This document shows, piece by piece, positions 34,632 through 46,699 of a stretch of 64,000 nucleotides of DNA (the first letter of the stretch is position 1; every line of letters starts with the position of its first letter). Source of the stretch: Dugong dugon (taxonomy: Eukaryota; Chordata; Mammalia; Sirenia; Dugongidae); assembly GCA_030035585.1 (NCBI GenBank), contig CM057462.1:93889234-93953233 (forward strand). The letters are read 5' to 3'. The notes below the pieces were generated by a model. The model was not told the DNA's origin. It saw only the letters and a program-made list of their open reading frames with translations, and did no database searches. Position numbers and translations under genes: made by a program.

Positions 34632-34842
34632 GAGCCCTGGTGGTGCAGTGATTAGGCACCCAGCTGCTAACTGAAAGGTCAGTGTTTCAAACCTACCAGC
34701 CACTCTGCAGGAGAAAGATGTGGCAGTCTGCTTCTGTAAAGATGTACAGCCATGGAAACCCTACGGGGCAGTTGTACCCTGTCCTGTATGGTTGCTATGA
34801 GTTAGAGTCAATTGATGGTGCTGGGTTTGGTTTTTTGGTTTA
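34632..34842 (+). repeat. Afrotherian SINE, second of a tandem pair
   Basis: Long-body copy with 'gatgtggcagtctgcttctg'. It is flanked by CTATTAGTGA at 34622-34631 and 34843-34852, so the same 10-bp target appears three times around the two SINEs. Confidence 0.9.
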
Positions 34843-34852
34843 CTATTAGTGA

Positions 34853-36027
34853 AATTCTGTGACTATGAAGATAAATCAGGATAGGTCCCACTCTCGTGAA
34901 GTTCACACTCCAGCCTTGGAAAAGACACACACATAAGTAACTATAATGATGCTGATGGACTTTATTCATAGCACTTTATGATGATATACCTGAGAAGTAT
35001 TTAATTAAGTTCTAGATTAATACCCTAGTAATGGCAGAGTTTACGGAAGCAGTTAGGAAAATGCCAAAAACAAAACAAAAAAAACCCCATGTTTTCACAT
35101 GAGTTCGGGACTTTACTTTTGAAATTCCATCTATTCAGTGTAATCCCACAGCTTTTACAGATAGTTTTCTGGCCCAGTATAAAAGGCAGGTTTCTTTTGC
35201 GCTTGAAAAATACGCTAGGTGGTACATTTGAAATAGTGTTGGAGAAATGTATTTAATAAGAAGTATTTCTGATTGTTAATTAATTAGGCAACTTTAATCA
35301 AGAGCTATTTTTTGAGAAACTTCTCATTCTTAGCCCTGCACAGGTGCTAAAGAAACAAAGATAATGAAAATGTAAACTCTGCCCTTAAGGAACTCATAAT
35401 CTAATATTGCTTCATTCAGCAAATGTTTGTTGATTACCCGCTGGGGATGCAGTGGTAAAAAAGACATGAACTTAGCCTAGTGGGAGCTTAGCTTGATGTA
35501 TACACGTATCTTTCCAGCATCAAAAGATGCCTTTGGAAGTTTTTCCTTAAGAAGTGTGTGACTGACACAGATTTTAGGCAGGACAGAATATATATATATA
35601 TATGTATATATGTATACACATGTATAAATAAATATATACATGTAGGTATATATATATTCCTCCCTACCCTCAGAATGTTTTTTTGTTTCTTGAAACAAAG
35701 GGTAGCTCTTGAATAATACATTTGTCTTTACAGCCCTAGTGAATCTGGGAATTTTGCTAACTTTTGGCAGAATTGTGAGCTGGTTGAAGTTATATCCAGC
35801 CGTCCTCAAGGAGTCAGGACTATTTAATTAGCTTTATGGTCTCTCAATTTCTGTCTCTCTCAACTCTTTTGTTCTCCACAGGGTTGCTAGAATGATGATT
35901 CTGAAGTGCAAACTCAATTATGTCATTTCCTTACTTAAAAACTTCCATTGACTTCCCATTACCTGCCCAAACATGGTATACAAAACCCTTTGTAATCTTG
36001 CTCCTTCCAGCCATAAGACCCACATGT
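34853..36027. other. Intergenic DNA with L2 relic and TA-rich tract
   Basis: An L2-like piece at about 35395-35470 ('ttcagcaaatgtttgttgat') and a TA/TG-rich microsatellite at 35588-35655. Frames over the TA tract are artefacts. Confidence 0.5.
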
Positions 36028-36236
36028 AGGGTTGCCAGATTTAGTAAATAAAAATATATCTAGTAAATAAAAATATAGGATGTCCAGTTAAATCTAAATT
36101 TCAGATAAGCAACAAAAAAAATTTAGTGTAAATATGTCCCAAATATTGCATGAGACATACTTGTGACTAAAACATTGTCACTGTTTATCTGAAATTTATA
36201 TTTAACTAGACATCCTGCATTTTATTTGACAACCTT
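36028..36236. mobile_element. Near-palindromic MITE
   Basis: The left arm begins 'agggttgccagatttagtaa' and runs through 'ggatgtccagttaaatctaa'. The right arm ends with the complement ('tttaactagacatcctgcat', 'ttgacaacctt'). The arms meet around 'tgtcccaaatattgcatgag', giving a foldback. It also has a local duplication of 'tagtaaataaaaatata'. It is a common mammalian DNA-transposon relic whose family name I cannot give. Confidence 0.75.
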
Positions 36237-38545
36237 CCTATGTTAGCCTGATTAACTATCCATTCCCCACTAATCTCTCCAGGCTTTGGATGTGCTTGAT
36301 AACCTCTCCACCCTGCCCCTTATCCACATGATATTCTTCTTCTTTAAAAGCCAGGCCATGGGGTTCTGGAACTTGTAAGGTGTAAGCTTGGTATCCAGTG
36401 TGCCTAGGGATGGGCCACCTACGTGTCTTGTTCATGTCTGGACTTCTGCTTAGTTCCTGCTCATCCTTTCCCATTTTCCCTCCTGGAACTAGAGTTCTGT
36501 TCTGACCCTCAGTTTATTGGCTGGGACCCACACATGGTTTTTCAGCCTTGCCAGCTCTCTCCCTGGGATTGTGGGCTAGATCCTTCCTCCCCAGAGCTGT
36601 CTGGGTGTCTGATCTTAACAGAATGGATCATTGAAATCTGCCATTGATGTTGCCACTTTCCTGCCTTGCCTACTGCCAAGGATAGACAGGAATCTCAAAT
36701 GATACCAAGTTTGTGAAAGTGGTTTGTAAAATTTAAAGACTCTATGATGGTTATTTAATTTAGAGACTATCTTTAAGCTCTTCACCTGATAATATACTTG
36801 AAAGCCTTTGTCTAAAGTGTCCTGGATTTCTCTTGTTCTGCTCATGCCTAGCCAGGTATGATGCTGAAAATGATGTGGAAATTCAACAAATGTCCTCTAA
36901 TTTTGATTAGTGCATTCAGCCACACTGCTTTTTGCACCATGAGTTGCTTTTATTTTTCTTAATTTTAATTTTATGATCAAGGACACAAGTTTTCACAACT
37001 GAAACCAAAGTCTCACGAACTATGTCTTACCCTAAGTATGTATTTCTTATTCCATTATTTTCTATTCTATATCATTTTCAACTTGACGGCAGTGGATGAT
37101 AGTGGTGGATATCATTTTTAAAAAATTGGTTAACCAACCAAATTAATTTCATAACACACTAAACACTGATCTGCATTATCCAGTGAGATGTCTTACACTG
37201 ACTGAACCGACAAGGACTGTTGTCAGAGGTCTACCTCATTTGGTGATGTCTCTGATAGGAACCACCTTTCTCACAAAGGAACTGAGGCCACTCACTGAGG
37301 TAAGTCAAAGGTGTTCCCCACTGATAAGATCAGCAAGAAGAGTACTGCAGCCAGACTTACTAAGCTCCTTCTGGTAAATATATATAATTCCTGGCAAGGC
37401 CATTTATAAAGAGAGTGCTGTAAAATTAACACAAATGGCCACTACATTCATCTTAGAATAGGTGGATATTATGTGGGGCAATTCTTCCTCAGACTTTTAA
37501 AATTATTCCTGGTTGAGTTAAAGAGATTTTTAGGTTTCTAAGGTTTCACATTTGATTTCACAGACAAGAAAATATAGGTGAAAACTCTCACACTACTGGT
37601 ATGATTTTATTTTACTCTCCTTTTTCCTAAGTGGTGACCAAGTTACTCTGATACTCAGATTTCACTCCACCTACCTGCTTTAAGAAGCTCGGCAACAGTA
37701 GATCCAGAGGAAAAAAAGAAAATATATGGAAAAGAAGTATGGTCCAAATGGAGTGGAAAGATGATGAATGATCTAATGAATTCTTATGCTACAGGCAGCC
37801 AATCCAGCTACTATAATCCAGGATTACCCTTACAACCTTCCCCTACTCAGGGATGCTTCATTCTTTTTCTTTTTGGTAGGGTTCAGTTTTGTTTGTTTAC
37901 TTTGTTGACCTTGAAAAGAACAGTTTTAGCATAAAAGCCAGATTAGAGGGAATTTAAGAGAAATGGGGAGAAAAGGAGTTAGAGGCAGCTAGTATAGACA
38001 ACTATTTGCCCCCAAAAGGTTACAGAGAAATGAGATGGTAACCAATGAGAGAAGTGGTGTCAGAGGAGATTTGGTTTGTTTTTGAGATGGTTAAAATAAC
38101 AGCATATATGTATGCTGATGGAAGTGATCTGTAGAGGAAAAATTAATGATGTGGAATAGAGAGGGGAGATTTGCTAGCCCAGTGTTCTAGAGTCTGTGAG
38201 AGAAGCAGTATATAAGGCACAAGCAGAGGGTTTTACATAGGAGTACAGAGAACGCATCCTTACTGAGAGGAGTAAGGCAGGGATAAGGGGGTACACCTGT
38301 ATGGGCACATGGATGTAGTGAGAGTGAGTAAAAGTTCTCTTCTGATTCTTCAGTTTTCTCAGGAAAGAAAGAAGCAAAGCCGTCAGCTTAGAATGAGAGG
38401 GAGGGGAGACGAGGAATAAGTGTAAAACAGTCCTTTAGGAGGGTAGGAAAGTAAAGGGACCAGGGAAATATACGATGTTAGCCGAGAAACAGTAAAGGCT
38501 TACTGAAGTTCCTGGTGACAAGCTTTAAGTGAGACCAGACGGCAT
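36237..38545. other. Unique DNA
   Basis: No gene recognised. A remnant of a SINE tail may lie near 37080-37100. No open frame shows a domain. Confidence 0.45.
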
Positions 38546-38554
38546 GGTGTGTGT

Positions 38555-38619
<65 letters not shown>
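38546..38619. repeat. (TG)n microsatellite
   Basis: About 37 TG units with one TA interruption near 38559. It is the longest simple repeat in the window. Confidence 0.98.
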
Positions 38620-38620
<1 letters not shown>

Positions 38621-38819
38621 GTAGAAAGTTGTATGCATTTACTAGTTCTAGTAGCTTTTTGGTAGATTCTTTGCAATTTTCTATATACAAGAACATGTTG
38701 TCTGAGAATCACAATAGCTTTTAAATTCTTTACTTATTGTATCTCCATCAACCTTTTAGTACCCTCTAGTATCCAACACTTAGTTCTCAAGGATATATCC
38801 AAAATATCCTTAGTCCTGA

Positions 38820-38965
38820 TAATGTCAAACACTGGATTGTTGTGATGATTGTACAATTTTATACATTCACTAAAATTCAACAAAATGTACACTTAAAATG
38901 GGTGAATTTTATGGTATGTAAATTAAACCTCAATAAAGATGTTTCAAACAAAACAAAACAAAGAG
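38820..38965 (+). mobile_element. L1 3' end
   Basis: Ends with the L1 3' UTR pattern 'gggtgaattttatggtatgt', then 'aaattaaacctcaataaaga' and a degenerate A-rich tail. Confidence 0.75.
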
Positions 38966-39411
38966 ATTGTGTCCTCAAGGCACCTTCTCTTTGGCTCACC
39001 ACTGAAATATCTGGTGCCTGAATAACTTGGGGGTGAAATTCTCCCTGAGCTCTACTCCCTGCTCCTTTGGAAGGCCTCATAGGAGACACTGAGTGGATGG
39101 TTTAGCAAGGAGCTATGAAGATAAACATGTCACAAGAACCAATGCTGAGTTCTTGGATCCGGAATCTTTTTCTCCTTTGCCTCTGAGATTTGCCTATATC
39201 TTTGCTTCTGTTGTTGACCAACCATTTTACTGATAAGCACACTCTTCCTTTTAGATATGATAATCCATTCAATCAGATTAAAGTAATCTCTGCCAGGAAG
39301 TTTTCTGTCTCTAGTGAGTTTGCCTGTGTCTGCTCTGATCTATGACTTACAATTTTACTCTCAAAGGGAAATCGTTTTTTTTCCCATTTTTTAATTTCCA
39401 AATAAGGAGTG
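38966..39411. other. Unique DNA
   Basis: No feature recognised. Confidence 0.5.
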
Positions 39412-39631
39412 GTATAATTAGCTAAATGCTTGACTACTAATCAAAAGTTTAGCAGTCTGAACCCACCCAGAGGCACCTTGGAAGAAAGACCTGGTGATCT
39501 CCTTCTGAAAGGTCACAACCATTGAAAACCCTATGGAGCACAGTTCTATTCTGAAACACATGGGATCTTCATGAATCAGAACTGACTCAACAGCAACTTG
39601 TGTGTGTGTGTATGTGTGTGTTGTGCAGGGG
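39412..39631 (+). repeat. Afrotherian SINE ending in a (TG)n tract
   Basis: Diverged head from 'attagctaaatgcttgacta', body 'ctggtgatctccttctgaaa', tail 'atcagaactgactcaacagc', then directly a (TG)n microsatellite at 39598-39631. Confidence 0.8.
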
Positions 39632-40059
39632 TGGCAGTGAATATTGAATGAATGCAGCCAGTTACAACCCATCACTCAAGTCACAATTTTAGTCAAATTA
39701 TTTAAGACTCTTACATATATCATCATTAAGTCATATCGCCTCCAACTGATCTCTTTGTGCTTCTTGGTTCTGGTTAGAACTTTATTTATGTTCTCTTAGT
39801 TATATCTTGTTATATTCAGGTCATTCTTCCAGACCATTATCTTTTTTGGATGTTGACTCTGCCATCCAGCATATTAGTTATCCCAACCAAATTCATGTCT
39901 TCCCATATTTGGATAGTAGATCACAGTCTTTATCCAAGCAAATTTCAAACAAAAAACTGCAAGGCAGGGGCAAATCAATGTGGCATGCCATTGGAGACCT
40001 TCCCTCTGGTTAATTTTGATTAGCAATTAGCACTCTTTAGGAATGGTTGCTCAGCTAGT
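39632..40059. other. Unique DNA
   Basis: No feature recognised. Confidence 0.5.
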
Positions 40060-40411
40060 TACACATTGACTTATCTGTGCTTCCATTTCTTACATCGTAA
40101 AATGAGGATGATAGTAGCATGCACCTCATAGGACTGTTGCAAGGATTAAATGAATAAACACATGTAACGCTCTTAGAACAGTGCCAAACGCAGAGTGTGT
40201 GCTCAAGGAAGAGGGTCATTATTATTTGGGGAGGCAAGGGCTTTATAGTGGACAGCTTGGCCTTTATCCTCACTTTATTACTTCCTAGCTGTACATCCTT
40301 AGACAAGTTATTTAACTTAAAGCTCAATTTCTTCATCTTAAAGTAACTGTAAGAACAGTGCCTACTTCACAAGGCTGTTGTGAGGATTAAGCGAACTAAT
40401 GCAGGAAGATC
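40060..40411 (+). repeat. Two MIR-like relics in tandem
   Basis: The first, about 40060-40215, has 'cgtaaaatgaggatgatagt' and 'gactgttgcaaggattaaat'. The second, about 40230-40405, has 'ccttagacaagttatttaac' and 'aaggctgttgtgaggattaa'. Confidence 0.7.
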
Positions 40412-40571
40412 CTTGAAGAGATGGATTGACACAGTAGCTGCAACAATGGGCTCAAGCATAGCAACAACTGTGAGGATTGCACAGGACTGGGCAGGGCTTC
40501 GTTCTGTTGTACATAGGGTTGCTGTGAGTTGGAACCTACTCGACAACACCTAGCAACAACAACAACAATGC
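40412..40571 (+). repeat. RTE 3'-end fragment
   Basis: 'gagatggattgacacagtag', 'gcaacaatgggctcaagcat', tail 'gctgtgagttggaacctact', then (aac)n. Same module as 7484-7669. Confidence 0.85.
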
Positions 40572-41289
40572 AGGTAGAGTGTTTAATGGAGTAGAGGACA
40601 CTCAATCAATATTTATTATAATGATTATTATTAACATTCATCTTGTACACATTTTCATCTCCCTCCATCCCCCACTCCCTGCCAAGATACTTTCAAAAAC
40701 TTAAAGATAGTCAGATACCTTAAATTTACAGCACTCCCCAGATCAACCTGTTTGGTAACTTAATACCTACAGTGAAATTTAAAGAATAAAATAAAGGCTA
40801 TCTGCTCAAACTTCCCTAGACAGCTTTTTGCAGAGTTGTGGGTCATTTAAATAACTCTTTAAAGTCCTTTTAAATTTCTAAAATGCAAACAAAATAGTTA
40901 TTTAAATATTTAATATTTTTATGGATAGAATATTACTTTTGGATTAATTTTATGACACACTAGACTAGTATGTGCTGTATGTAGAGTTTATCAAGAGTAC
41001 CCTGGGAACACTTGGAAAAATTATGTTCATTTCTTAGAAGCACAGCTTGACTATTCAAAATAATTATGAAGGTATATATTTGTCTTTATCATTGCTTCCT
41101 CCTTTGATTTATTTGATGCTGAGAATGTAGCTCAGGAATGCAACCACCAATGATAATACTATTTCTATGAGAAAATGGTCCGTAATGATTGGCTGTGATG
41201 TGGTAAAAGGCAGAAACTGCATGCCAAATCACAACACTGTTTGTGTGTGGTAGTGCAGTGCAGTGAATTACTTAATATAGCCCTTCTAG
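40572..41289. other. Unique DNA
   Basis: No feature recognised. Confidence 0.5.
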
Positions 41290-42408
41290 CCAGTCTTTGT
41301 GACTCCCATACAATGATTGAATGGGACTATGCAAATAAGGTGCTTGTGGCTCACCAGGGGGATAGGACAGCTTGCTAATAATGCATATAAAGTACATGGA
41401 ACCCTGCAGGGGTGGGACCATGCAAATAAGATGTATGGAACCCTAACGAGGGGATTGGTCAGTTTTACCATCTTGCTAGGCTTAAAGGGGAAACCCTGGT
41501 GGCATAGTGGCTAAGAGTTTGGCTGTTAACTAAAAGGTCAGCAGTTCAAATCCACCAGGCGTTCCTTGGAAACTCTATGGGACAGTCCTATAGGGTTGCT
41601 TAGAGTCAGAATCGACTCAACGTCAATGAGTGGGCTTAAAAGCGAGCCAGCCTCAGAGTAGAGGGGGACTTCACTACCACCAAGAAAGAAGAGCCATAAG
41701 TGGAGTGCATCCTTTGGGCCTGGGGTCCCTGCACTGAGAACCTCCTAGGCCCAGGAGACAGAGAGAGAGCATCATAACACCAGAGATGGCAGAAGATAGT
41801 GAGAAGGAGTGGCAGAGAAATGGTGGCAACAGAACCAGGAGACTGGTGCAAGACAGCACAGTGGGCTTCCTGGCTGACAAAGCAAGGTGGTTACAGGGGG
41901 TGTGCCAACCCAAGGAGTGAGAGAGCTGAAAGACTCAGGCAGGAGGCTTCCTGGCAGAGTGGGATACCTCTGGGCACTTGTCAGGGGAAGCTAAAGAGCT
42001 CTGTAACACTGGACTGAGCAGGGCAGAGGCCAGGCCCAGGGGCCCGGGGGCCCAGGGGATGAGGGAGAGGCTTACCTGTGAGCACAGATAAAAAGTGGTC
42101 CTGACCAAAGAACTGTATCCTGAGTCATTCCTGATCCTGAATTGTAACCTGTTACTTCCCTAATAAACCCCATAATTGTGACTATTGTCTGTGAGTTCTG
42201 TGGCCATTGCAACAAATTATCAAACCCAAACAGAGAAGTAGAGTGTCGTGGGAGTGATGGCTGGTGTCAGAATTGGTGAAAAGGCTGGAGGGTGGAAATA
42301 TATTTGACTTCTATCTCATAGGAATCAGCCTTGGGGTGTTGATCTTGATTCTCCTTACCCCTTGTGAAGTTAGAGGAAGTCAGATGCCCCCACCATGCTA
42401 TTTTTGCA
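41290..42408 (+). mobile_element. 5' LTR of an ERV-L-like endogenous retrovirus
   Basis: It ends in ...TTTTTGCA immediately before a primer binding site. A polyadenylation signal AATAAA lies at about 42162. The U3 region has two similar blocks, each with an octamer ATGCAAAT (41329-41336 and 41420-41427). The exact left end is uncertain. An afrotherian SINE sits inside at about 41488-41631. Confidence 0.7.
41488..41631 (+). repeat. Afrotherian SINE inserted in the LTR
   Basis: Short-body subfamily. It is flanked by the direct repeat ggcttaaa (about 41479-41486 and 41633-41640), so it inserted after the provirus. Confidence 0.85.
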
Positions 42409-42411
42409 GTG

Positions 42412-42431
42412 GGTGTCAGGAGTGGGATTCG
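42412..42431 (+). other. Retroviral primer binding site, tRNA-Leu
   Basis: GGTGTCAGGAGTGGGATTCG matches over 20 bases the complement of the 3' end of vertebrate tRNA-Leu as I remember it. It lies directly after the LTR terminus. Leu-primed elements are typical of ERV-L. A weaker similar string occurs at about 42262. Confidence 0.75.
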
Positions 42432-44500
42432 TTGAAATGGCTCCAGACTCATGGAAGCATGGAACTTTGTAAGAGAAAGAAGGAAGGGGTGTGGGAAGTG
42501 AAAATTTTGATTCTTAGATGGCTACTTAGGATATGTTACCTGCAATGGATGAAAGGAAATTAAGAGATGTTATGCTGTAGCTAAGGGGAGAAAACTGCAT
42601 CTGGAGTGGCTTGGGGCAAAAGCCAGGCTGGTTAAAGAAGATAATTGATAGGAAGGCAGGGTCTTCTGGTTCCACCCAGCCAGAGGCCCAAAGCCATATC
42701 CAAATGAATGGGAAGATAGTCAAGGTGTGGAGAAGAGATGATTAAACTGGAATGTTTTAAAAGGGTTATATGTTTACCTGAAGGTACAATGGATGTTGAA
42801 TGTTTCTTCTACCTAGTGATGTAAAACAGACCTACATGTATGATGGAAATGAATATTGGGTATTATAGATTATAGAGAGTATTTAACTCCACCAATAATA
42901 AATGAATATAACAATACTTACTTGGATCTACTAAAAGGGAAACTAGGGTTTGCCCAAAAGAAATACAGGCTGTTGGTTTGAATGCAATAGACCTGTGCAT
43001 AGAGTATTGGGGGCTTGGATAAAAAACCTGAGCCCAACCAGAATCTTTCCTGTCAGGGAATATGCGTTTGAAAAGACATATAGACCCACCCAGAACTGCT
43101 GAGAGAACAAGAAATTTGGATTTGAAGGAAGGACCTGCAGAGAGAGAAAAAAAAAAAAAGATTGTTTTACCTTTTGAATTTCCAGTAAGCGGTTTGCCAT
43201 TGGATGCATCAAGGTAGATAAAGTCAGTGCCTATCAGAAGAACCCCCTTCCAGGACTGGAAGTTAAAGGGAACCGGTGAGTAGACAGCCTGGTATGCTCA
43301 CTTGAGGTAACCACTTGAGGCCACGTGATGAGTAAAAGTGGGAGGAGGTGCAGCAATGAAGAGATAGGCTGAGTTTGCACGTGTTCCATTGGCACCTGTT
43401 GACCTCGCCCACGGGTTAGAGATGAGAGAGAGAGAGAGCGAAGGGGCTGGCTGGTCTGAAGTGCAGGGAAGCATGTGGACTCCCAAGCCTACAGCGGGTA
43501 TCCATTGACCTAGCCCACAGGGGCCGCGGATGAGATGACCACAACCTGATTGAATGAAGAAAAAGATGTTGACGCTGTGAGCTGCTGTACCCATACTTGT
43601 TGCCATTAAGTCGGTTCTGATTCTCAGTGACCCTATAGGACAGAGTAGAACTGCCCCATAAGGTTTCCAAGGAGTGCCTGGTGGATTTGAACTGCCAACC
43701 TTTTGGTTAGCAGCCATAGCTCTTAACCACTGCACCACCAGGGTTTCCATGAGCTGGTGTAGGTTACTGCAGTTTGATGGCTTGCTCTGGACTGGACTTT
43801 GCTTATGGATGTAGAGGCTCAAAGTTCCAACCGAAACAGAAGATTCTTCACATCAAGGAACATGCTTGTCTCCTCAAAGTACTGGTTTGATAGGGATGGG
43901 CAGTTTAGAAATTGGCTATGTAAAACGGAAGGAGATAAAGGCATGAAGTGGCTGGCTTACACGTTTTCCTGGGTGTGTTTACACTCAAAATGAGGGAGAC
44001 AAGGGAGGATCCCCACTGAATAGATCCCTCTTTTCCTGATAGGTCTGGGAAAGAGAGGGTGGGGGAAGATACTGATAGGATTATATGATTCAGTTATGAG
44101 TGTTGATTGTTGACAGGGTTAATTGTGATTGTAAAAGCTGTAATTGTATAGGCTGTATCTGTGAAATAGTGGACTAAGGGGGAGGCACTGCTGGACAGTG
44201 GCCAAAACTAAAGTCCCTTAAAGGTTTTGCTATGCTGATACCTCACAAGGCTCAGAGCAAGGGAATAATGTTCTCTCAGTTAAATTTTATCAGACATCAG
44301 AAAGGGTAAAGATGAGACAACTTTTGGAGAACCTGACCAGACCAGATGGACACCTGCAGCAGAGCTGAGTTGCTGATACCTGAATGACCTCATCCTGAGG
44401 ACTTTTTGCACTGCTAAAGGACTAATTGTTAGTGACTGTTTTGGACTGGTAAAATGACTGGGAGGGGAAAGTTAATCCTTCAAGTATGAAAGGGCCAATG
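42432..44500 (+). mobile_element. Degenerate internal region of the ERV-L-like element
   Basis: Follows the primer binding site. No intact gag or pol frame is visible; reading frames are short and broken. A purine-rich stretch (gggaggggaaag) at about 44460-44472 could be a polypurine tract, but no 3' LTR copy follows. A SINE at 43597-43749 interrupts it. Endogenous, non-functional copy; the internal right boundary is uncertain. Confidence 0.5.
43597..43749 (-). repeat. Afrotherian SINE, short-body subfamily
   Basis: Complement with 'acagagtagaactgccccat', 'tgaactgccaaccttttggt', 'ctcttaaccactgcaccacc'. Confidence 0.9.
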
Positions 44501-45233
44501 GCTAGAAGAATCAGGGGGTGGCTCTTGTATGGGTAGGAGAGAAAATTCCAAATCTTAAAAATATGATCTCCACAAAACAAACAATTCAAAAACTACTGTC
44601 TTGTAACAACTAAGAATCAAAGCTTAAGTTTTTAGTGTTTTTTTTACCCCAAAACAGTATGTGTCAGGTTTGCTAAAGGGTCTCTGTGAGTGTAATACAG
44701 AACCTCGCAAGCCAAACACACTTGGATTTTATTCTTGTTCATTGTGCCACTTTTTTTTTTTTTTTTTAATTTGGGGCACATTACGTATCATTTTTGAACT
44801 CTTCATTTTCTTTCTTTCTTCTGTTTTTTTCCCCTCACTCCAAAATGGAAATAATAATTATAAAAAGAGATATTCCAGAGATTAGATGTTGAAAATAAAA
44901 TGCAGAGCATAGTGTCTGGCGTATGATATGTGCTCAATAACTGTTAGTTCCCTTCCTTCCTTTCTTCATTGTCATTGTGGTCAATTAAAAAATATGAATG
45001 AAGTAGGGGAAAAACAATTATTTGTATACCTGGCTATAGTTTGAGTAGGCTTCTTTAAAAGATACAAAGAGAAAATGGTTTTTTTAAATCTTTCTTTTCT
45101 TTTTTTTTAACTGGAAGCACCATGGTGGAATTTTTGGTTGTGGGAAGTTAGGCCCCCTGCTGCGGAGCTTTGAAAAACACTGGCGCCTAGATTCTATCCA
45201 CGGGGTTGGGGGGGTTGGGGGGTCGGGTGGGGG
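44501..45233. other. Intergenic DNA with a T-tract
   Basis: A T-run at 44751-44768 and a MIR/L2-like bit near 44890-44945. No gene. Confidence 0.5.
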
Positions 45234-45397
45234 ACCTGTTGCTGCCCAGTGGATTGCGACTCATAGGGACCCTATAGGACAGAGTAGAACTGCCCTATAG
45301 AGTTTCCAGGGAGTGGTTGGTGGATTCAAACTGCCAACCTTGTTGGTTAGCAGCCGTAGCTCGCTGTAGCTCTTAACCACTGTGGCACCAGGGCTCC
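45234..45397 (-). repeat. Afrotherian SINE, short-body subfamily
   Basis: Complement of tail, body and head. It has a small internal duplication near 45354-45372 ('gtagctcgctgtagctc'). Confidence 0.9.
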
Positions 45398-45648
45398 AGA
45401 GGCTCTGATTTAATTGGACTAATATCAGACCTGGGGCATTGGGAATTTTTTTTTTAAGTATGTAGATTTACATACAATAAATGGCACAGATTTTAAGTGT
45501 ATAGATCAATGAGTTTTGACAATTGTTTATCTCACGTAACCACCACCCTAATTAAGACAGAGAACTTTCCTCAGAAAGTTCTATCATGTCCTTTTCTTGT
45601 TAGTCTGTCCCTCCGGTAACAGATTTTCTGATTTCTGTCACCGTAGAT

Positions 45649-45807
45649 TGTTGTTGTTGTGTGCCATCGAGTCAATTCCAACTCATAGCTACCCTGTAGG
45701 ACAGAGGAGAACTGCCCCATAGGGTTTCCAGGGAGCGGCTGATGGATTTGAACTGCCGACCTTTTGGTTAGCAGCCTGAGCTCTTAACCACTTCTCTACC
45801 AGGGCTC
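45649..45807 (-). repeat. Afrotherian SINE, short-body subfamily
   Basis: Inserted in the antisense L1. Tail complement 'ttgttgttgttgtgtgccat', head complement 'ctcttaaccacttctctacc'. Confidence 0.9.
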
Positions 45808-46075
45808 ATTCTGATTATTTTTGAATTTCACATGAAATTTACAAATGAAGTAAAACAGTATGTACTCATTTGGATTTGACTGCTTTTACTCAATATAATA
45901 TTACTCAATATAATATTTTTGAGATTCGTCAATGTCGATATACGTATCAGCAGTTTCTTCTTCTTATTATATTTTTTGTATATAAAATATCGTAATTTGT
46001 TTATTCATTCTCCTGTTGATGGACACAGTTGGTTTGTTTCTAGGTTTTACTATTATGAATAAAGATGCCATGAAG

Positions 46076-46699
46076 TGAGCAGCTGCTGTGAAAAATAGTT
46101 TGGCATTTCCTCAAAAAGTTAAACACAGAATTACTATATGACCCAGCAATTCCACTGTTAAGTGTATCCGCGAAAGAACTGAAAGACGCGGATGGATACT
46201 TGTACACTAATGTTCACTGCAGCATTAGTCACAGTAGTCAAAAGGTGGAAACAACCCAGATGTTCATCAATAGATGAATGGAAAAACAAAATGTGGTATA
46301 TCCATACAATGGAATATTATTCAGTCGTAAAGAGAGATAGAGCTCTGATACATGCTGTGATACGGATAAACCTGAGAAACTGGATGTTGAGTGCAATAGG
46401 TCAGGCAGAAAAAGACAAATATTATGTGAGATTCCACTTATATGAAATGTCTAGAATAGGTAAATACATAGAGACCAAAATTTATTAGTGGTTGCCAGGG
46501 AAGGATAAGAGGGGGAAGGAAGAAAGTATTGCTTAAGGAGCACTGAGTTCTTGCGAAGGTGATGGAAAGATTTGGAAATGGAGAGTGGTGATGGCTGCAC
46601 AACATGGTGAACATAATTAACGTCGCTGAGTTGTAAACATGAAAATGGTTGACGTGGCAAATGTTTTTGTTATGTGTATTTTCCCACAATTAAAAAAAA
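46076..46699 (+). mobile_element. L1 3' end inserted in another L1
   Basis: A frame at 46192-46488 shows the ORF2 C-terminus (WYIHTMEYYSVVKRDRA). It ends with a 3' UTR and an A-tail at 46691-46702. It is flanked by an imperfect duplication, aaagatgccatgaag at 46061-46075 and aaagatgctgtaaag at 46700-46714. 5' truncated. Confidence 0.9.

Noticed and set aside
38478..38712. Frames over the (TG)n tract
   Set aside because: They translate a dinucleotide repeat (Thr-His)n and are not genes.
43298..43822. 174-codon minus-strand frame
   Set aside because: It runs through a SINE and degenerate ERV sequence. No retroviral or host domain is visible.
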